Assembly: GCF_001904615.1 (NCBI RefSeq)
Contig: NZ_MRBY01000001.1
Location: 133,380-184,136, forward strand
Direction: 5' to 3'
Origin: [Limnothrix rosea] IAM M-220
GTDB lineage: Bacteria > Cyanobacteriota > Cyanobacteriia > Cyanobacteriales > MRBY01
Length of the DNA: 50,757 nucleotides
In this document: positions 25,173 through 33,730 of the stretch, one piece after another
Layout: every line of letters begins with the position of its first letter
Position numbering within the stretch: the first letter of the stretch is position 1
Position numbers and translations under genes: made by a program
The notes under the pieces: generated by a model
Told to the model about the DNA's origin: nothing
The model's input: only the letters and a program-made list of their open reading frames with translations
Databases searched by the model: none

Positions 25173-26087
25173 ATGAACAAAAGTCTCAAACCGGAAGAAT
25201 ATCTATTGTGGGGTCATGTTATTTCAATGGTATTTGGTTTAGCGGGTTTACTCCTCGTTTTACCCCATCCCGGCTTCGTTGCTAGTTTGCCTGAGTTTGG
25301 CAAATTAGCGTTTCGCTTATCGATGGCAAATGGCGGTGTCGTGTACATGGTTTTGGGGATGTTGGCCATCGCTCTGTATGGTTACCGACTACTCGGCCCT
25401 GCAAAATTGTTTGTTTTTCTAGTGCCCGCATTGCTCGTCTCTGTTTCTGCGGAGCTGATGGGTACAAGTACGGGTTTCCCTTTCGGGGATTATCACTACA
25501 CTACGGGTTTGGGCTATAAGATTGCTGGGCTTGTGCCGTTTACGATTCCGCTGTCGTGGTTTTATCTCGGTTTTAGTAGTTTTCTCATTGCGCGGGTGGG
25601 TCTGCAGAAATATAATTTGCCCCGTTTTGTTTATTCCCTCGCGGCGATCGCCCTCGGTGCGTTATTGCTCACCTCTTGGGATTTCGTTTTGGATCCCGGT
25701 ATGAGCCAAACTTCTGTACCTTTTTGGGAATGGGAAGTTGTTGGTCCCTTCTTTGGTATGCCCTACGAAAACTTCACTGGCTGGTTCGGCACAGGGGCAA
25801 TCTTTATGGGTATTGCCAGCTTATTTTGGGGGAAAGAAAAAATGGAATTTTCCCGCGAACAACTGTTTTTGCCCTTTGCGATGTATCTCAGCAACTTTGT
25901 CTTTGCCACAGTGATGAGTCTTGGTGGTGGCATTTTTGGGCCTTTGCCCCTCGGGTTTGTCCTTGGTTTATTTCCCGTAGTTGCGCTGTATTTCAGCATT
26001 CCTAAGGCAAGTGATCAAGCTGTTACGATTCCCGCCATTGATGGCAACCTTCCTACGGACAAGATGCCTATCACGGCAGGTCGCTAA
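25173..26087 (+). CDS. cruF: Gamma-carotene 1',2'-hydratase CruF (carotenoid biosynthesis, DUF422)
   Basis: CruF adds water to the psi end of gamma-carotene-type substrates on the way to myxol glycosides. The 304-residue integral membrane protein has about seven to eight hydrophobic helices. It carries the family's polar inter-helix motifs SAELMGTSTGFPFGDYHY and SWDFVLDPGM, plus a conserved P-F/YENFTGW segment. AGGAGGT lies 11 nt upstream of the ATG. cruG follows after 92 bp with a terminator between them, so the two may be separately transcribed. The cruF-cruG neighbour pair is known from Synechococcus sp. PCC 7002. Confidence 0.92.
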   Translation: MNKSLKPEEYLLWGHVISMVFGLAGLLLVLPHPGFVASLPEFGKLAFRLSMANGGVVYMVLGMLAIALYGYRLLGPAKLFVFLVPALLVSVSAELMGTSTGFPFGDYHYTTGLGYKIAGLVPFTIPLSWFYLGFSSFLIARVGLQKYNLPRFVYSLAAIALGALLLTSWDFVLDPGMSQTSVPFWEWEVVGPFFGMPYENFTGWFGTGAIFMGIASLFWGKEKMEFSREQLFLPFAMYLSNFVFATVMSLGGGIFGPLPLGFVLGLFPVVALYFSIPKASDQAVTIPAIDGNLPTDKMPITAGR

Positions 26088-26104
26088 TTATTAAAAAAAA
26101 TTTT

Positions 26105-26132
26105 CCCCCAACTGTTGTTTTGGGGGTTTTTT
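26105..26132 (+). terminator. Intrinsic terminator after cruF
   Basis: CCCCCAA (26105-26111) pairs with TTGGGGG (26120-26126) around an 8-nt loop, followed by six T. Confidence 0.85.
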
Positions 26133-26179
26133 GTATTCATTTTTATTTGAAACATTGATTCAGAAGGGCATTCATTCGT

Positions 26180-27382
26180 ATGGATTGGTTTAGTGCAGAA
26201 TTTGTCGGTGGGATTTCGCTGTTTTTCTTGGTGTTACAAGGTAGTGCCGCCATCATTGTTTTGTCGCGGTTTGCGAAAGGTGCTGTACGCCGTCCTCCCC
26301 TAACGCCTAAACCGTCCAATTCTGATAATCTTGCCTCTGTGACCGTCGTTGTACCGACATTAAATGAAGCAGAACGCATTCAGCCTTGCCTTGATGGATT
26401 AGGTCAGCAGAGCTATGAAGTGCGAGAAATTTTGGTCGTTGACAGTAATTCGACCGATGGCACTCAGGACAAAGTTTTAGCGATGGCTAAGATAGATCCT
26501 CGTTTTCGGCTATTAACCGATGACCCATTGCCAGAGGGTTGGGTGGGAAGACCTTGGGCGTTAAATTGGGGTTTTGAGAAAAGTTCGCCTGAAAGTAAAT
26601 GGTTTCTTGGCATTGACGCAGATACGGAGCCGCAACGGGGCATGATTGCGAGTTTGCTCCAGGCTGCTGAGGAAGAAAATTTTGATCTGGTTACCCTCTC
26701 GCCGCAATTTATTTTGCAGTATCCGGGGGAGTGGTGGTTACAGCCTGCTCTACTGATGACGTTGCTATTTCGCTTTGATGTGGCGGGAATTCGCAATCCT
26801 GATCAGGATTCGGTGATGGCCAATGGTCAATGTTTTCTCTGTCGCCGCGAAGTTTTAGAAAAAGTTGGCGGCTACAGTTCGGCGGCTAGTTCTTTTTGTG
26901 ATGATGTGACGTTAGCGAGAAATATTGCAAAGGCGGGTTATCGAGTTGGTTTCCTCGATGGGGCAAAGGTAATTAAAGTCCGCATGTATGAGGGTCTCAA
27001 AGAAACTTGGGATGAGTGGGGGCGATCGCTGGATCTAAAGGATGCCACGTCTAAATCAGAACTGTTGGGACAACTTTGGCTACTGATTATGGTGCAAGGA
27101 TTGCCGTTGCCATTTACTTTATTATTTTTGGGTCTTGAGCATTGGGGCACACATGGACTCTTTTTTACGAGTCTATTGGGTTTAAATGCCGGATTATTGG
27201 TTGTGAGGTTTGCGATGCTCTTGGCGATCGCCGGGTCTTATGATCGCAGCCGTTATCCAAACAAAAATTCTTTATTATTTTGGCTATCGCCTTTTGCGGA
27301 TCCCCTTGCTGTACTGCGGATTTTCCTGTCAGCCAATACAAAATCAATTGCATGGCGCGGAAGGAATTATCATCAGACTTAA
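26180..27382 (+). CDS. cruG: 2'-O-glycosyltransferase CruG (GT2 family)
   Basis: CruG glycosylates the 2'-hydroxyl of myxol-type carotenoids. The 400-residue protein has an N-terminal membrane helix (about 8-30). The GT2 catalytic domain shows VVPTLNEAERI near 58-67, VVDSNSTDGT near 86-95 and the metal-binding D-A-D at 146-148. GWVGRPWALNWG near 120-131 and the CDDVTLA segment are typical of this subfamily. Two or three C-terminal hydrophobic helices (about 285-380) anchor it. Context next to cruF supports the assignment over a generic GT2. Confidence 0.9.
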   Translation: MDWFSAEFVGGISLFFLVLQGSAAIIVLSRFAKGAVRRPPLTPKPSNSDNLASVTVVVPTLNEAERIQPCLDGLGQQSYEVREILVVDSNSTDGTQDKVLAMAKIDPRFRLLTDDPLPEGWVGRPWALNWGFEKSSPESKWFLGIDADTEPQRGMIASLLQAAEEENFDLVTLSPQFILQYPGEWWLQPALLMTLLFRFDVAGIRNPDQDSVMANGQCFLCRREVLEKVGGYSSAASSFCDDVTLARNIAKAGYRVGFLDGAKVIKVRMYEGLKETWDEWGRSLDLKDATSKSELLGQLWLLIMVQGLPLPFTLLFLGLEHWGTHGLFFTSLLGLNAGLLVVRFAMLLAIAGSYDRSRYPNKNSLLFWLSPFADPLAVLRIFLSANTKSIAWRGRNYHQT

Positions 27383-27496
27383 ATCCCGTTTATGCGATAG
27401 GTCTAATCTAATAACATGATTTAGTGGTAGAAATTTCTAAGTAAAACCTTTAATATAACTACCAATCAATATTTTAATAGCTGAGGTTCAAAAGCG

Positions 27497-28036
27497 ATGC
27501 ATATTTCTCGCTTGATAACTTGTGGTTTTATTGCCGGTTTAGGTATTTCTATATTCTTTACTGTCAAAGAAAGTGGATATGCTCAAACAGCAAATTCCGA
27601 GCCAATTATCAGTATGTCACCTCCCACAACTGAAAGTCCTATAGGAACTCGTCAAGGTTTAGAAGAACTTGCAGACCTCTTCGAAGCATCAGAGGCTACA
27701 AAGGCTAAGCCTATCAGACAAGTGGTGATTTCTCTTCCCGACGATATGCCTGATCAATATCGTCGTCGAGTAGCTGCTAATACTGCTATCCGAGAGTTTT
27801 TTCTGATTGCAGACAAAAAATCGTTTAAGTATGATGGTGATGTTCCAAGATCTGCCCCTGATATCACTGCTCCTCAAGGATTTAAAGCAGCACTCCCGAA
27901 TGGTGGAACTATCGCTCTAAAGTTGAGAAAAGAAAATAATGGAAAGAAGCAAAGGACTGTTGGGGTATTGCGATTAAAAGATCATCAAATTCTTGGGTTT
28001 GAAGAGGTCAACCAAATTGAATTCATTGAAAAGTGA
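27497..28036 (+). CDS. Exported hypothetical protein
   Basis: I do not recognise this protein. It has 179 residues with a signal peptide (about 1-30, core CGFIAGLGISIFFTV, ending YAQ). A polar stretch follows (about 31-65), then a mixed charged domain (about 70-179) with GTIALKLRKENNGKKQRTVGVLRL. It opens an AT-rich stretch without HIP1 sites and has codon use unlike cruG just upstream. The ATG at 27497 follows TGAGGTTCAAAAGCG, which supplies a weak ribosome-binding site. Periplasmic location is inferred from the signal peptide. Confidence 0.7.
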   Translation: MHISRLITCGFIAGLGISIFFTVKESGYAQTANSEPIISMSPPTTESPIGTRQGLEELADLFEASEATKAKPIRQVVISLPDDMPDQYRRRVAANTAIREFFLIADKKSFKYDGDVPRSAPDITAPQGFKAALPNGGTIALKLRKENNGKKQRTVGVLRLKDHQILGFEEVNQIEFIEK

Positions 28037-28239
28037 CTTCTGCATTTTAAGCACTTTAATTTAATGCTTTAGAGTGTGTCGTCAATTAAAGAGTGAAGCC
28101 TCTTAATAGCAGCAATGGTTTCAGTGTTTTCAAGAACAAACTCAATTGCCTGCTGTGATTAGCCTTGAAGCCTAAATGATTACAGCTTCTAGGGATTCTC
28201 ATTTTGAAGTAAACATTTAAACATCTACTCGATATCTGT

Positions 28240-28773
28240 ATGAAGTTCAATTTCAAACACACATTAGCTTTTGGAACGGCATTACTTACAGGATTACTAT
28301 TCGGAAATATTGCTGCTGGTGTCGCCAAAAATGAAAATTTTTCATTCCCTATTTATGAGATTGAAGCTCCAGACGGTTCATACTTAATCGCGGCGAGCAC
28401 TCAGCTTGATAACTTACTTTATAACTTCACTTTTAGGTACAACAACACTGTTCGCTATTATAAAATTCCATCCCCTGATCATTATGCAGCGTACACGTTA
28501 GCGTGGCTTGAGTTTAGCAACATTGCTCAAGTATCTACCATATCTCCTCCTATATACTCACCTAGTGCAGGCTTTATTTATACTGCTAGACTAAAAGGTG
28601 TAGGTACTACAAATTTAAGGGAGTATGGTTCATCCCCACAGACAGAACCAACAATAGATATCCTCAATCACTATACAAGGACACTTAACGGTCAAACTTT
28701 TGACCAAGTCCGAGAAGTCAAGTTCCCATATACTAAACCTCTTTTCTGCCCTGTATCTACAACTAGTTGCTAG
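28240..28773 (+). CDS. Secreted hypothetical protein with C-terminal cysteine pair
   Basis: I do not recognise this 177-residue protein. Residues 1-29 look like a signal peptide (KFNFKH start, hydrophobic core, AGVAKN). The mature part is rich in Tyr, Ser, Thr and Pro, with many short predicted strands (FTFRYNNTVRYYKI, YTARLKGVGTTNLREYG) and no membrane helix. It ends LFCPVSTTSC, so a terminal disulfide loop is possible. The next gene starts 29 bp downstream, suggesting co-expression. AT-rich composition differs from the surrounding genome. Confidence 0.66.
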   Translation: MKFNFKHTLAFGTALLTGLLFGNIAAGVAKNENFSFPIYEIEAPDGSYLIAASTQLDNLLYNFTFRYNNTVRYYKIPSPDHYAAYTLAWLEFSNIAQVSTISPPIYSPSAGFIYTARLKGVGTTNLREYGSSPQTEPTIDILNHYTRTLNGQTFDQVREVKFPYTKPLFCPVSTTSC

Positions 28774-28802
28774 TGAGTATTCTTGAACACAATTAAGAGA
28801 AT

Positions 28803-29426
28803 ATGATGTTTACTTTAACAGAGGAAGAATATCGTCGGAGAGCAAAACCTGAGTTAATGAAAATTTTCTTAGACACAAATTCCCACGCTCCTATTTTTGG
28901 GAGCAATGTTGAGAAGGTGAAGCTCATATATAAATATTTTCCCCCCAATCTAGAACTTATTAATGCTCTTATCGACTCTGCCTCAAACTTGGGAGATTCA
29001 AGTCTGTATTTATCTATTGTTAACATTGTTAGTACTGACACATCTGTTACTAAGAATTGGGAAATTCCTTTTGATAAAATATCTGCTTATTTATCTGCTG
29101 ATATAGATTCTTCTGGAATGGCTTATCAACTTGAGAATGTTATTTATTCACCTCAAGGAAAATGGGCGTTACTATACACATTTGAAAAATATGGTGTATT
29201 AGCAGGATGTGAACAGTTTATCGATGATTTCTCGCGAAAATTCCCAGATATTGATAGACAGATATTAGATTACTTAGGTCTGTTTCAAGAATGTATTAAC
29301 TCTGAAGGAATAGGCAGGGTTAATACTACTTGGTTAGGTTCATTTTTGAAGACAGTCTATGGACTTAATAAAGCTAGGAAGTTATTAGAAAAAACTAGCC
29401 TTGAAGAGTACGTGAATATTTTTTGA
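28803..29426 (+). CDS. Hypothetical cytosolic protein, weakly immunity-protein-like
   Basis: I cannot assign a family. The 207-residue protein has no signal peptide or membrane helix. The N-terminus is helical and charged (LTEEEYRRRAKPELMKIF). The centre carries NVIYSPQGKWALLYTFEKYGVLAG, a pattern that recalls small immunity or SMI1-like proteins, but the similarity is impressionistic. It follows the secreted protein by 29 bp. Two ATGs are available at 28803 and 28806. AT-rich and HIP1-free, like its two upstream neighbours, which suggests recent acquisition. Confidence 0.62.
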   Translation: MMFTLTEEEYRRRAKPELMKIFLDTNSHAPIFGSNVEKVKLIYKYFPPNLELINALIDSASNLGDSSLYLSIVNIVSTDTSVTKNWEIPFDKISAYLSADIDSSGMAYQLENVIYSPQGKWALLYTFEKYGVLAGCEQFIDDFSRKFPDIDRQILDYLGLFQECINSEGIGRVNTTWLGSFLKTVYGLNKARKLLEKTSLEEYVNIF

Positions 29427-29541
29427 ACTAAGACTTGATAAATTCAGTAGATTTTTTACATGCATCAATAGTGAGTGTTATTTGTTCGAAATAGATACAA
29501 GCTATGAAATTGAGTGCGGTACTCTCACCAATGTTTAAGGG

Positions 29542-29727
29542 TCAGCAGTAATTGATCTTATGCTGAATAAAGGATTTTAATTTGTCCTCAACGGTGTGGA
29601 AAGTTTGCAAATTGACACTACAGCTACGACGAAAGTTTGGTGGTGACAGCTCTTCTAATTCTTCGTGATATACTTCTTGAGTTTCTTCGTTGTTCTAATT
29701 CCACCCTTTTTTATTCATGCCGTTCAT
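29542..29727 (-). pseudogene. Broken small gene with in-frame TAG
   Basis: On the minus strand, ATG at 29727 opens MNGMNKKGWN, then TAG (29695-29697), then 50 more sense codons in the same frame to TGA at 29542-29544. The second part reads as a plausible acidic-then-basic protein (NNEETQEVYHEELEEL ... VEDKLKSFIQHKINYC) and has no other stop. A point nonsense mutation in a 61-codon gene, or the tail of a lost larger gene, would explain it. I do not recognise the product. Nothing else is evident in the gap 29427-29741. Confidence 0.4.
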
Positions 29728-29741
29728 ATAAGAAGTCTGCT

Positions 29742-30254
29742 TTATTGAGGTTGGCGAGGAAAAATAAATAACTCTCCTTCTTGTTTAAAATGCTGATGCC
29801 GATGCAGCCCTTGGGATAAAAATCCTGCTTTTTTCGCAACGGCGTGGGCTGAGTAATTTTCTGGATGACAATAGGCTCTTACTTCCGCTTTTTTTGCGAG
29901 TTCGGCGACTAATCCTCGTAGGGCTTCCGTCGCAATACCTTGATTTTGATGGGCTTCATTAATACTGTAATAGCATTCTAAAATGCCCTCTGTGTAAGGT
30001 GCGTAGCCACAAGAGCCGACGTATTGATTGTTTTCTTTGGTGGCGATCCCATAGGAGTGAATCGGCTCGGCTGTGCCATAGGCTTCGTAGACAAAATTAA
30101 ATAGGGCGATCGCCCCGGCTTCTGTTTTTTGGTCTGGCTCAAACATCAAATATCGCGTCGAGTTCTCATTCAACATAAAGCTCAAAAAATGCGGTAAGTC
30201 TGCTGTTTCAAATCTTCGGATGAGCAGTCGTTCTGTTTCTAGGGGGACATTCAC
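29742..30254 (-). CDS. GNAT-family N-acetyltransferase (RimJ/RimL type)
   Basis: The 170-residue protein begins with the typical LETERLLIRRFETADLPHFLSF. It carries the acetyl-CoA binding motif NQGIATEALRGLV (Q/R-x-x-G-x-G/A) and ends with the PENYSAHAVAKKAGF motif common in RimJ/RimL-like enzymes. The target (protein alpha-amine, small amine or antibiotic) is unknown. The start is GTG at 30254, with GGAG about 8 nt upstream. It is divergent from the DUF1995 gene. HIP1 sites reappear in this gene, which marks the end of the AT-rich patch. Confidence 0.88.
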   Translation of the reverse strand: MNVPLETERLLIRRFETADLPHFLSFMLNENSTRYLMFEPDQKTEAGAIALFNFVYEAYGTAEPIHSYGIATKENNQYVGSCGYAPYTEGILECYYSINEAHQNQGIATEALRGLVAELAKKAEVRAYCHPENYSAHAVAKKAGFLSQGLHRHQHFKQEGELFIFPRQPQ

Positions 30255-30427
30255 AGTGATTTCTCCGTTTCTTTTTAATAGTAATTGAGTGAGATTTGCA
30301 AAGTCATAATCTCAAGGCGATCGCCGCCAATAGAAAAAACGAGCACCATAGTTTTGACGAAGCCGACAGCCTAGTTTGATAATAACTAGAAGTATTAAAT
30401 TCCAAGTTGTCTTGTGTGCCGTTGATT

Positions 30428-31183
30428 ATGTCGAATCTCCCAAAGTCCTTTGAAGAAACCCTAGAACAGGCAAAAACTGCCACGCTCACTAGTTTGGAAG
30501 CTGGATGTGGTCGCGTGCTGGTGGAGCTTTGTTTTCCAGAAATTGCCCTAAAAGCACAAAGCTTAGCGTGGAATTTTTCCCAGCTTTTCGTTGAGGAATA
30601 TGGTTCTGGCCTGCGGGTGTTGTTTCCGGATACGGGAGCAGCAGCTTTGGCAAAACGGGATTGGGGTGACATTGAATTTAACGTCACGGACATTGGCTCT
30701 TCCCGTAGCCCTGTGGAATACAAGATTAACGACGCGGATCAAATTTTTATTGTGGTTTGTCCGTCGTCGGTGGAAGTTGCTCAGGTGGAAAAACTCTGTA
30801 ATCTCGCTGGCGATCGCCCAGTAATTATGTTGATTCCCCAATTGGAAGATGTGTCCATTGTGGGCATTGGCTATGCGGCGCGGCAACTGCGGGAGCGTTT
30901 TATTAGTACCCTAGAAAGCGCCTATTACATTCGTCCCTACGAAGGCGCTATGGTGTGGCGTTCTTTCCCCTCAGGTTGGGAGGTGTACCTAGAAAAAGAA
31001 GAAGAAGGAGAATATGAACTGATCGCCACAGAAGCGACTAAACCCCTCGGTGAATATTTAGACCGTTTACTATTAGCCGCCGTTGCACCGGAAGATGGTG
31101 CAGAAGGTGAAACAAATACCAAAATTAAAAAGCGTGGCATTCTTGGTGAACTGCAAAGTTTCCTCAAAGCCCTCAGTAACTAA
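30428..31183 (+). CDS. DUF1995 family protein (LPA3-like)
   Basis: The 251-residue soluble protein has the DUF1995 layout: LPKSFEETLEQAKTAT at the start, a Rossmann-like core with LVELCFPEIALKAQSLAWNF, VLFPDTGAAALAKRDWG, QIFIVVCPSS and PVIMLIPQLED, then YIRPYEGAMVWRSFPSGWEVY. Plant LPA3, with the same domain, assists photosystem II assembly; a photosynthetic accessory role here is inference. ATG at 30428 is chosen because upstream TTG/GTG options add residues outside the family. It is followed by a metallophosphatase 14 bp downstream, probably in one operon. Confidence 0.82.
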   Translation: MSNLPKSFEETLEQAKTATLTSLEAGCGRVLVELCFPEIALKAQSLAWNFSQLFVEEYGSGLRVLFPDTGAAALAKRDWGDIEFNVTDIGSSRSPVEYKINDADQIFIVVCPSSVEVAQVEKLCNLAGDRPVIMLIPQLEDVSIVGIGYAARQLRERFISTLESAYYIRPYEGAMVWRSFPSGWEVYLEKEEEGEYELIATEATKPLGEYLDRLLLAAVAPEDGAEGETNTKIKKRGILGELQSFLKALSN

Positions 31184-31197
31184 CTCTGCAATTTCTG

Positions 31198-32130
31198 ATG
31201 TCTGAGCATTCTTCTCCTAAATCTGAACTGAAAATCGCCATCGTCGGGGATATCCATGACCAATGGGATGAATTGGGCGATCGCCGTGCCCTCGAACTTT
31301 TAGCTGTAGATTGCGTGTTATTTGTCGGGGACTTTGGCAACGAAGCTGTCGATCTTGTGGCACAAATTGCCGCCTTGCCCCTACCGAAAGCCGCTATTTT
31401 CGGGAACCATGATGCCTGGTATACCGCCTCCGATTGGGGTCGCAAAAAAGCCCCCTACGACCATGCCCTAGAAGACCGTGTTCAGTTGCAACTTGATCTA
31501 CTCGGAGATCACCATGTCGGTTATGGTTGCCTTGATTTCCCCAGTTTAAATTTGTCCATTATCGGCAGTCGTCCGTTCAGTTGGGGTGGTGAAAAATGGA
31601 AAAATAAGCGATTTCTGAGCGAGCGTTTTGGGGTCAATAGTTTCGAGGAATCCCTTGCCCTGATGATGCGTCACGTACAATCTGCCCAATGCGATAACCT
31701 AATTTTCCTCGGACATAATGGCCCCACAGGTTTAGGTGTAGAACCAGAAGATATGTGTGGTCGCGACTGGAATCCCCTTGGTGGTGATTTTGGGGATCCA
31801 GACTTTGCACAGGCGATCGCCGCCACAAAAAAACTCGGCAAAAATATTGCTTTCGTCACCTTCGGGCATATGCACTACACCCTGCGTCACCGCAAAGATC
31901 GACTACGCACCCGCGTCAAATGCCAAGACCAAACCCTCTACGTCAATGCTGCCCAAGTGCCGCGCCTCAAACAATATCCAAACGGCGATCGCCACCATGC
32001 CTTTTCTGTCGTGACCCTCAGCGAAGGCAGACCAAAAAAATCAGAACTAGTCTGGGTGAACCCAAATCAAGGAACCCAAGAACGCCAAACCCTCTGGGAT
32101 TGTCATCAGCTCGAACTCGCTTCCTCCTGA
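31198..32130 (+). CDS. Calcineurin-like metallophosphoesterase (cyanobacterial TIGR04168-type)
   Basis: All five metal-binding motifs are visible in the 310-residue protein: GDIHDQW near 17-23, VGDFGN near 43-48, GNHDAWY near 69-75, GHNGP near 173-177 and GHMH near 224-227. These ligate two metal ions. The substrate is not known; this cyanobacterial and plastid subfamily is named only by its fold. It starts 14 bp after the DUF1995 gene. Its last 25 bp overlap the end of the convergent VOC gene. Confidence 0.88.
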   Translation: MSEHSSPKSELKIAIVGDIHDQWDELGDRRALELLAVDCVLFVGDFGNEAVDLVAQIAALPLPKAAIFGNHDAWYTASDWGRKKAPYDHALEDRVQLQLDLLGDHHVGYGCLDFPSLNLSIIGSRPFSWGGEKWKNKRFLSERFGVNSFEESLALMMRHVQSAQCDNLIFLGHNGPTGLGVEPEDMCGRDWNPLGGDFGDPDFAQAIAATKKLGKNIAFVTFGHMHYTLRHRKDRLRTRVKCQDQTLYVNAAQVPRLKQYPNGDRHHAFSVVTLSEGRPKKSELVWVNPNQGTQERQTLWDCHQLELASS

Positions 32131-32525
32131 GTGATTTCAATAACATTACCATCAGGATCTTGCAAAAATAGCGCCTGCCGACCCGACGCGCTCATTTGAT
32201 AAATACAACCTTGGGCTTCTAACTGCGATCGCACCACTTGCAGATCTTTGACACCAAAAGCAACGTGGGGATTGCGGCCAATTTTTTCAGGATTTTGAAT
32301 GGGCGCAGTAAAATTTGGATCTTCAATTAAATGAAACTGGGTATCACCAAGTTGATACCAAATACCTGCGTAATTAAAAGGTCGTGGCACCTTGGGTAGT
32401 TGCAAAAGTTGATCGTAAAATTTTTCCGAGCGTGCTCTGTCCGACACCAAAATCGCCACATGCAGACAGCGGGTAATTTTAATATCTGCAATATCTGCGC
32501 TAATCTCGACACTCTTGTGGGTCAT
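32106..32525 (-). CDS. VOC/glyoxalase-fold protein
   Basis: The 139-residue protein has the two-module vicinal-oxygen-chelate pattern. Its first metal-ligand position is H22 in CLHVAILVSD, the next is QFHLIED, then PHVAFGVKD, and finally DPDGNVIEI with the last Glu. Such proteins include lactoylglutathione lyase-like, dioxygenase and isomerase enzymes; the substrate cannot be assigned. The 3' end overlaps the metallophosphatase gene by 25 bp on the opposite strand. Confidence 0.85.
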   Translation of the reverse strand: MTHKSVEISADIADIKITRCLHVAILVSDRARSEKFYDQLLQLPKVPRPFNYAGIWYQLGDTQFHLIEDPNFTAPIQNPEKIGRNPHVAFGVKDLQVVRSQLEAQGCIYQMSASGRQALFLQDPDGNVIEITQEEASSS

Positions 32526-32633
32526 TTTGTCGTTAGCCTTTTTTGTTTTTGTGATTTATTTAGGCTCATTTTAAAAGCTTCTTGACCCCATCCCCAATGT
32601 TCTTAGCAACAATCGCATACAACACTGTAGCTA

Positions 32634-32939
32634 TTAAGCATCGGTTGCCGCAAAATTCGACCAGCCTTTAATTTTATTACCAATCCGAAACGAAATCGCC
32701 TGTGCTAGTCCTAAATGATCTGCTCCCATTAGAATCATGAAAGCTTGTTTCTTAACGCTGCTTAATTCGTCGGGACAATCTTGGAAATCCAGGCAAAGAA
32801 CAGTGGATTGATCCCAAACTTCTCGGTGTAGTCGGCAAGCGTCAGGCAAAATCAGTAAGACTTTACGAAAACGGGCGAGAGCCTCTTGTTCGAATGCTGC
32901 GCTGCTACCTTGGGTCGAAGAAAATTGATGTTCAGCCAT
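32634..32939 (-). CDS. Small hypothetical protein
   Basis: I do not recognise this 101-residue protein. It is soluble, with a helical N-terminus (GSSAAFEQEALARFRKVLLILPD), a Cys-containing centre (VLCLDFQDCPDELSS) and MILMGADHLGLAQAISFRIGNKIKGW near the C-terminus. Composition is ordinary for the genome and the frame has a sensible ATG start at 32939. It lies alone between the VOC gene and the petE terminator. A conserved cyanobacterial hypothetical is likely. Confidence 0.65.
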   Translation of the reverse strand: MAEHQFSSTQGSSAAFEQEALARFRKVLLILPDACRLHREVWDQSTVLCLDFQDCPDELSSVKKQAFMILMGADHLGLAQAISFRIGNKIKGWSNFAATDA

Positions 32940-33240
32940 AATCCATTGAACTCTAAAGCTCTTTCTTCAACGTTAGAACTCCTAATGGCGATCGCGAGTA
33001 TTGCTTCAGAATAGTTATCTTTGCTAGGAGTACATAACCTAAAGCGATAAAGGCTTAATTCTAATTGTTTATAATTACGAAGATAGGCTGATATTTTTAA
33101 AGTAAAGTGTTTGACTCCAGCTCGGCGATCGCCACCAGTTTTTAATCGGTTAGCCCCGCCACTATCGGTTCATTAAGCAGATATTGCAAGATATATTTTC
33201 AAGGCCTATTTAAAGCTATCCAAGAAATTTGGTAGAAAAT
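32940..33240. other. Intergenic region upstream of small hypothetical gene
   Basis: About 300 bp of AT-rich sequence with HIP1-type sites near 32988 and 33125. No gene-like frame or clear signal is seen. It lies between the minus-strand hypothetical gene and the petE terminator, so it must hold the former's promoter. Confidence 0.45.
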
Positions 33241-33281
33241 AAAAAAAGCTGGAAACCCCATTACTTTTAGGCATCCAGCTT
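33241..33281 (-). terminator. Intrinsic terminator of petE
   Basis: AAGCTGGA (33246-33253) pairs with TCCAGCTT (33274-33281). On the minus strand the stem runs into seven T. It lies 44 bp beyond the plastocyanin stop. Confidence 0.85.
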
Positions 33282-33325
33282 AATTGAAAGATTTAATTTT
33301 AGGTTTCGTTCAGTCGCCCATTGCT

Positions 33326-33730
33326 TTACTGAACAGTAATTTTGCCGACCATGCCAGCGCCACGGTGGGGTTGACAATAGTAGGAGTAATCACCGGCTGG
33401 AGCATCAGCGGGAATAGTGATGGCATACTCTTGATTGGGTGTCATCATGAGCTTAGGCTGGGAAAGACTTTCTGCTAATTCAGCGCCACCGGGATTGCTG
33501 TTCGCGTCAAAAACAACATTGTGGGGAAACACCTTATTGTTAACCCAAGTGATAGTGTCACCAGCTTTAACGCTAAGTTGAGCCGGTTGAAAGGCGAGCA
33601 TACCGTTATCTGCACCCATTTTGATAATGTGATCTTCGGCTAATGCTGTGGGGGAAAATAGCCCGAAAATGCAAGCTACTGCGGCAACCATCATGGCTAG
33701 TCGCTTGCCGAGGAGAGAGAGTCGTTTCAT
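33326..33730 (-). CDS. petE: Plastocyanin precursor
   Basis: Plastocyanin is the soluble copper carrier between cytochrome b6f and photosystem I in the thylakoid lumen. The 134-residue precursor has an N-terminal targeting peptide (cleavage after A31 in SPTALA). All four copper ligands are present: H70 in FPHNVVF, and C119, H122 and M127 in YYCQPHRGAGMVG. The start at 33730 is chosen over the in-frame ATG at 33736 because AGGA (33736-33739) sits 5 nt upstream of 33730 and would overlap the other. Copper-dependent regulation is common for petE, but no operator is recognised here. Confidence 0.96.
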   Translation of the reverse strand: MKRLSLLGKRLAMMVAAVACIFGLFSPTALAEDHIIKMGADNGMLAFQPAQLSVKAGDTITWVNNKVFPHNVVFDANSNPGGAELAESLSQPKLMMTPNQEYAITIPADAPAGDYSYYCQPHRGAGMVGKITVQ

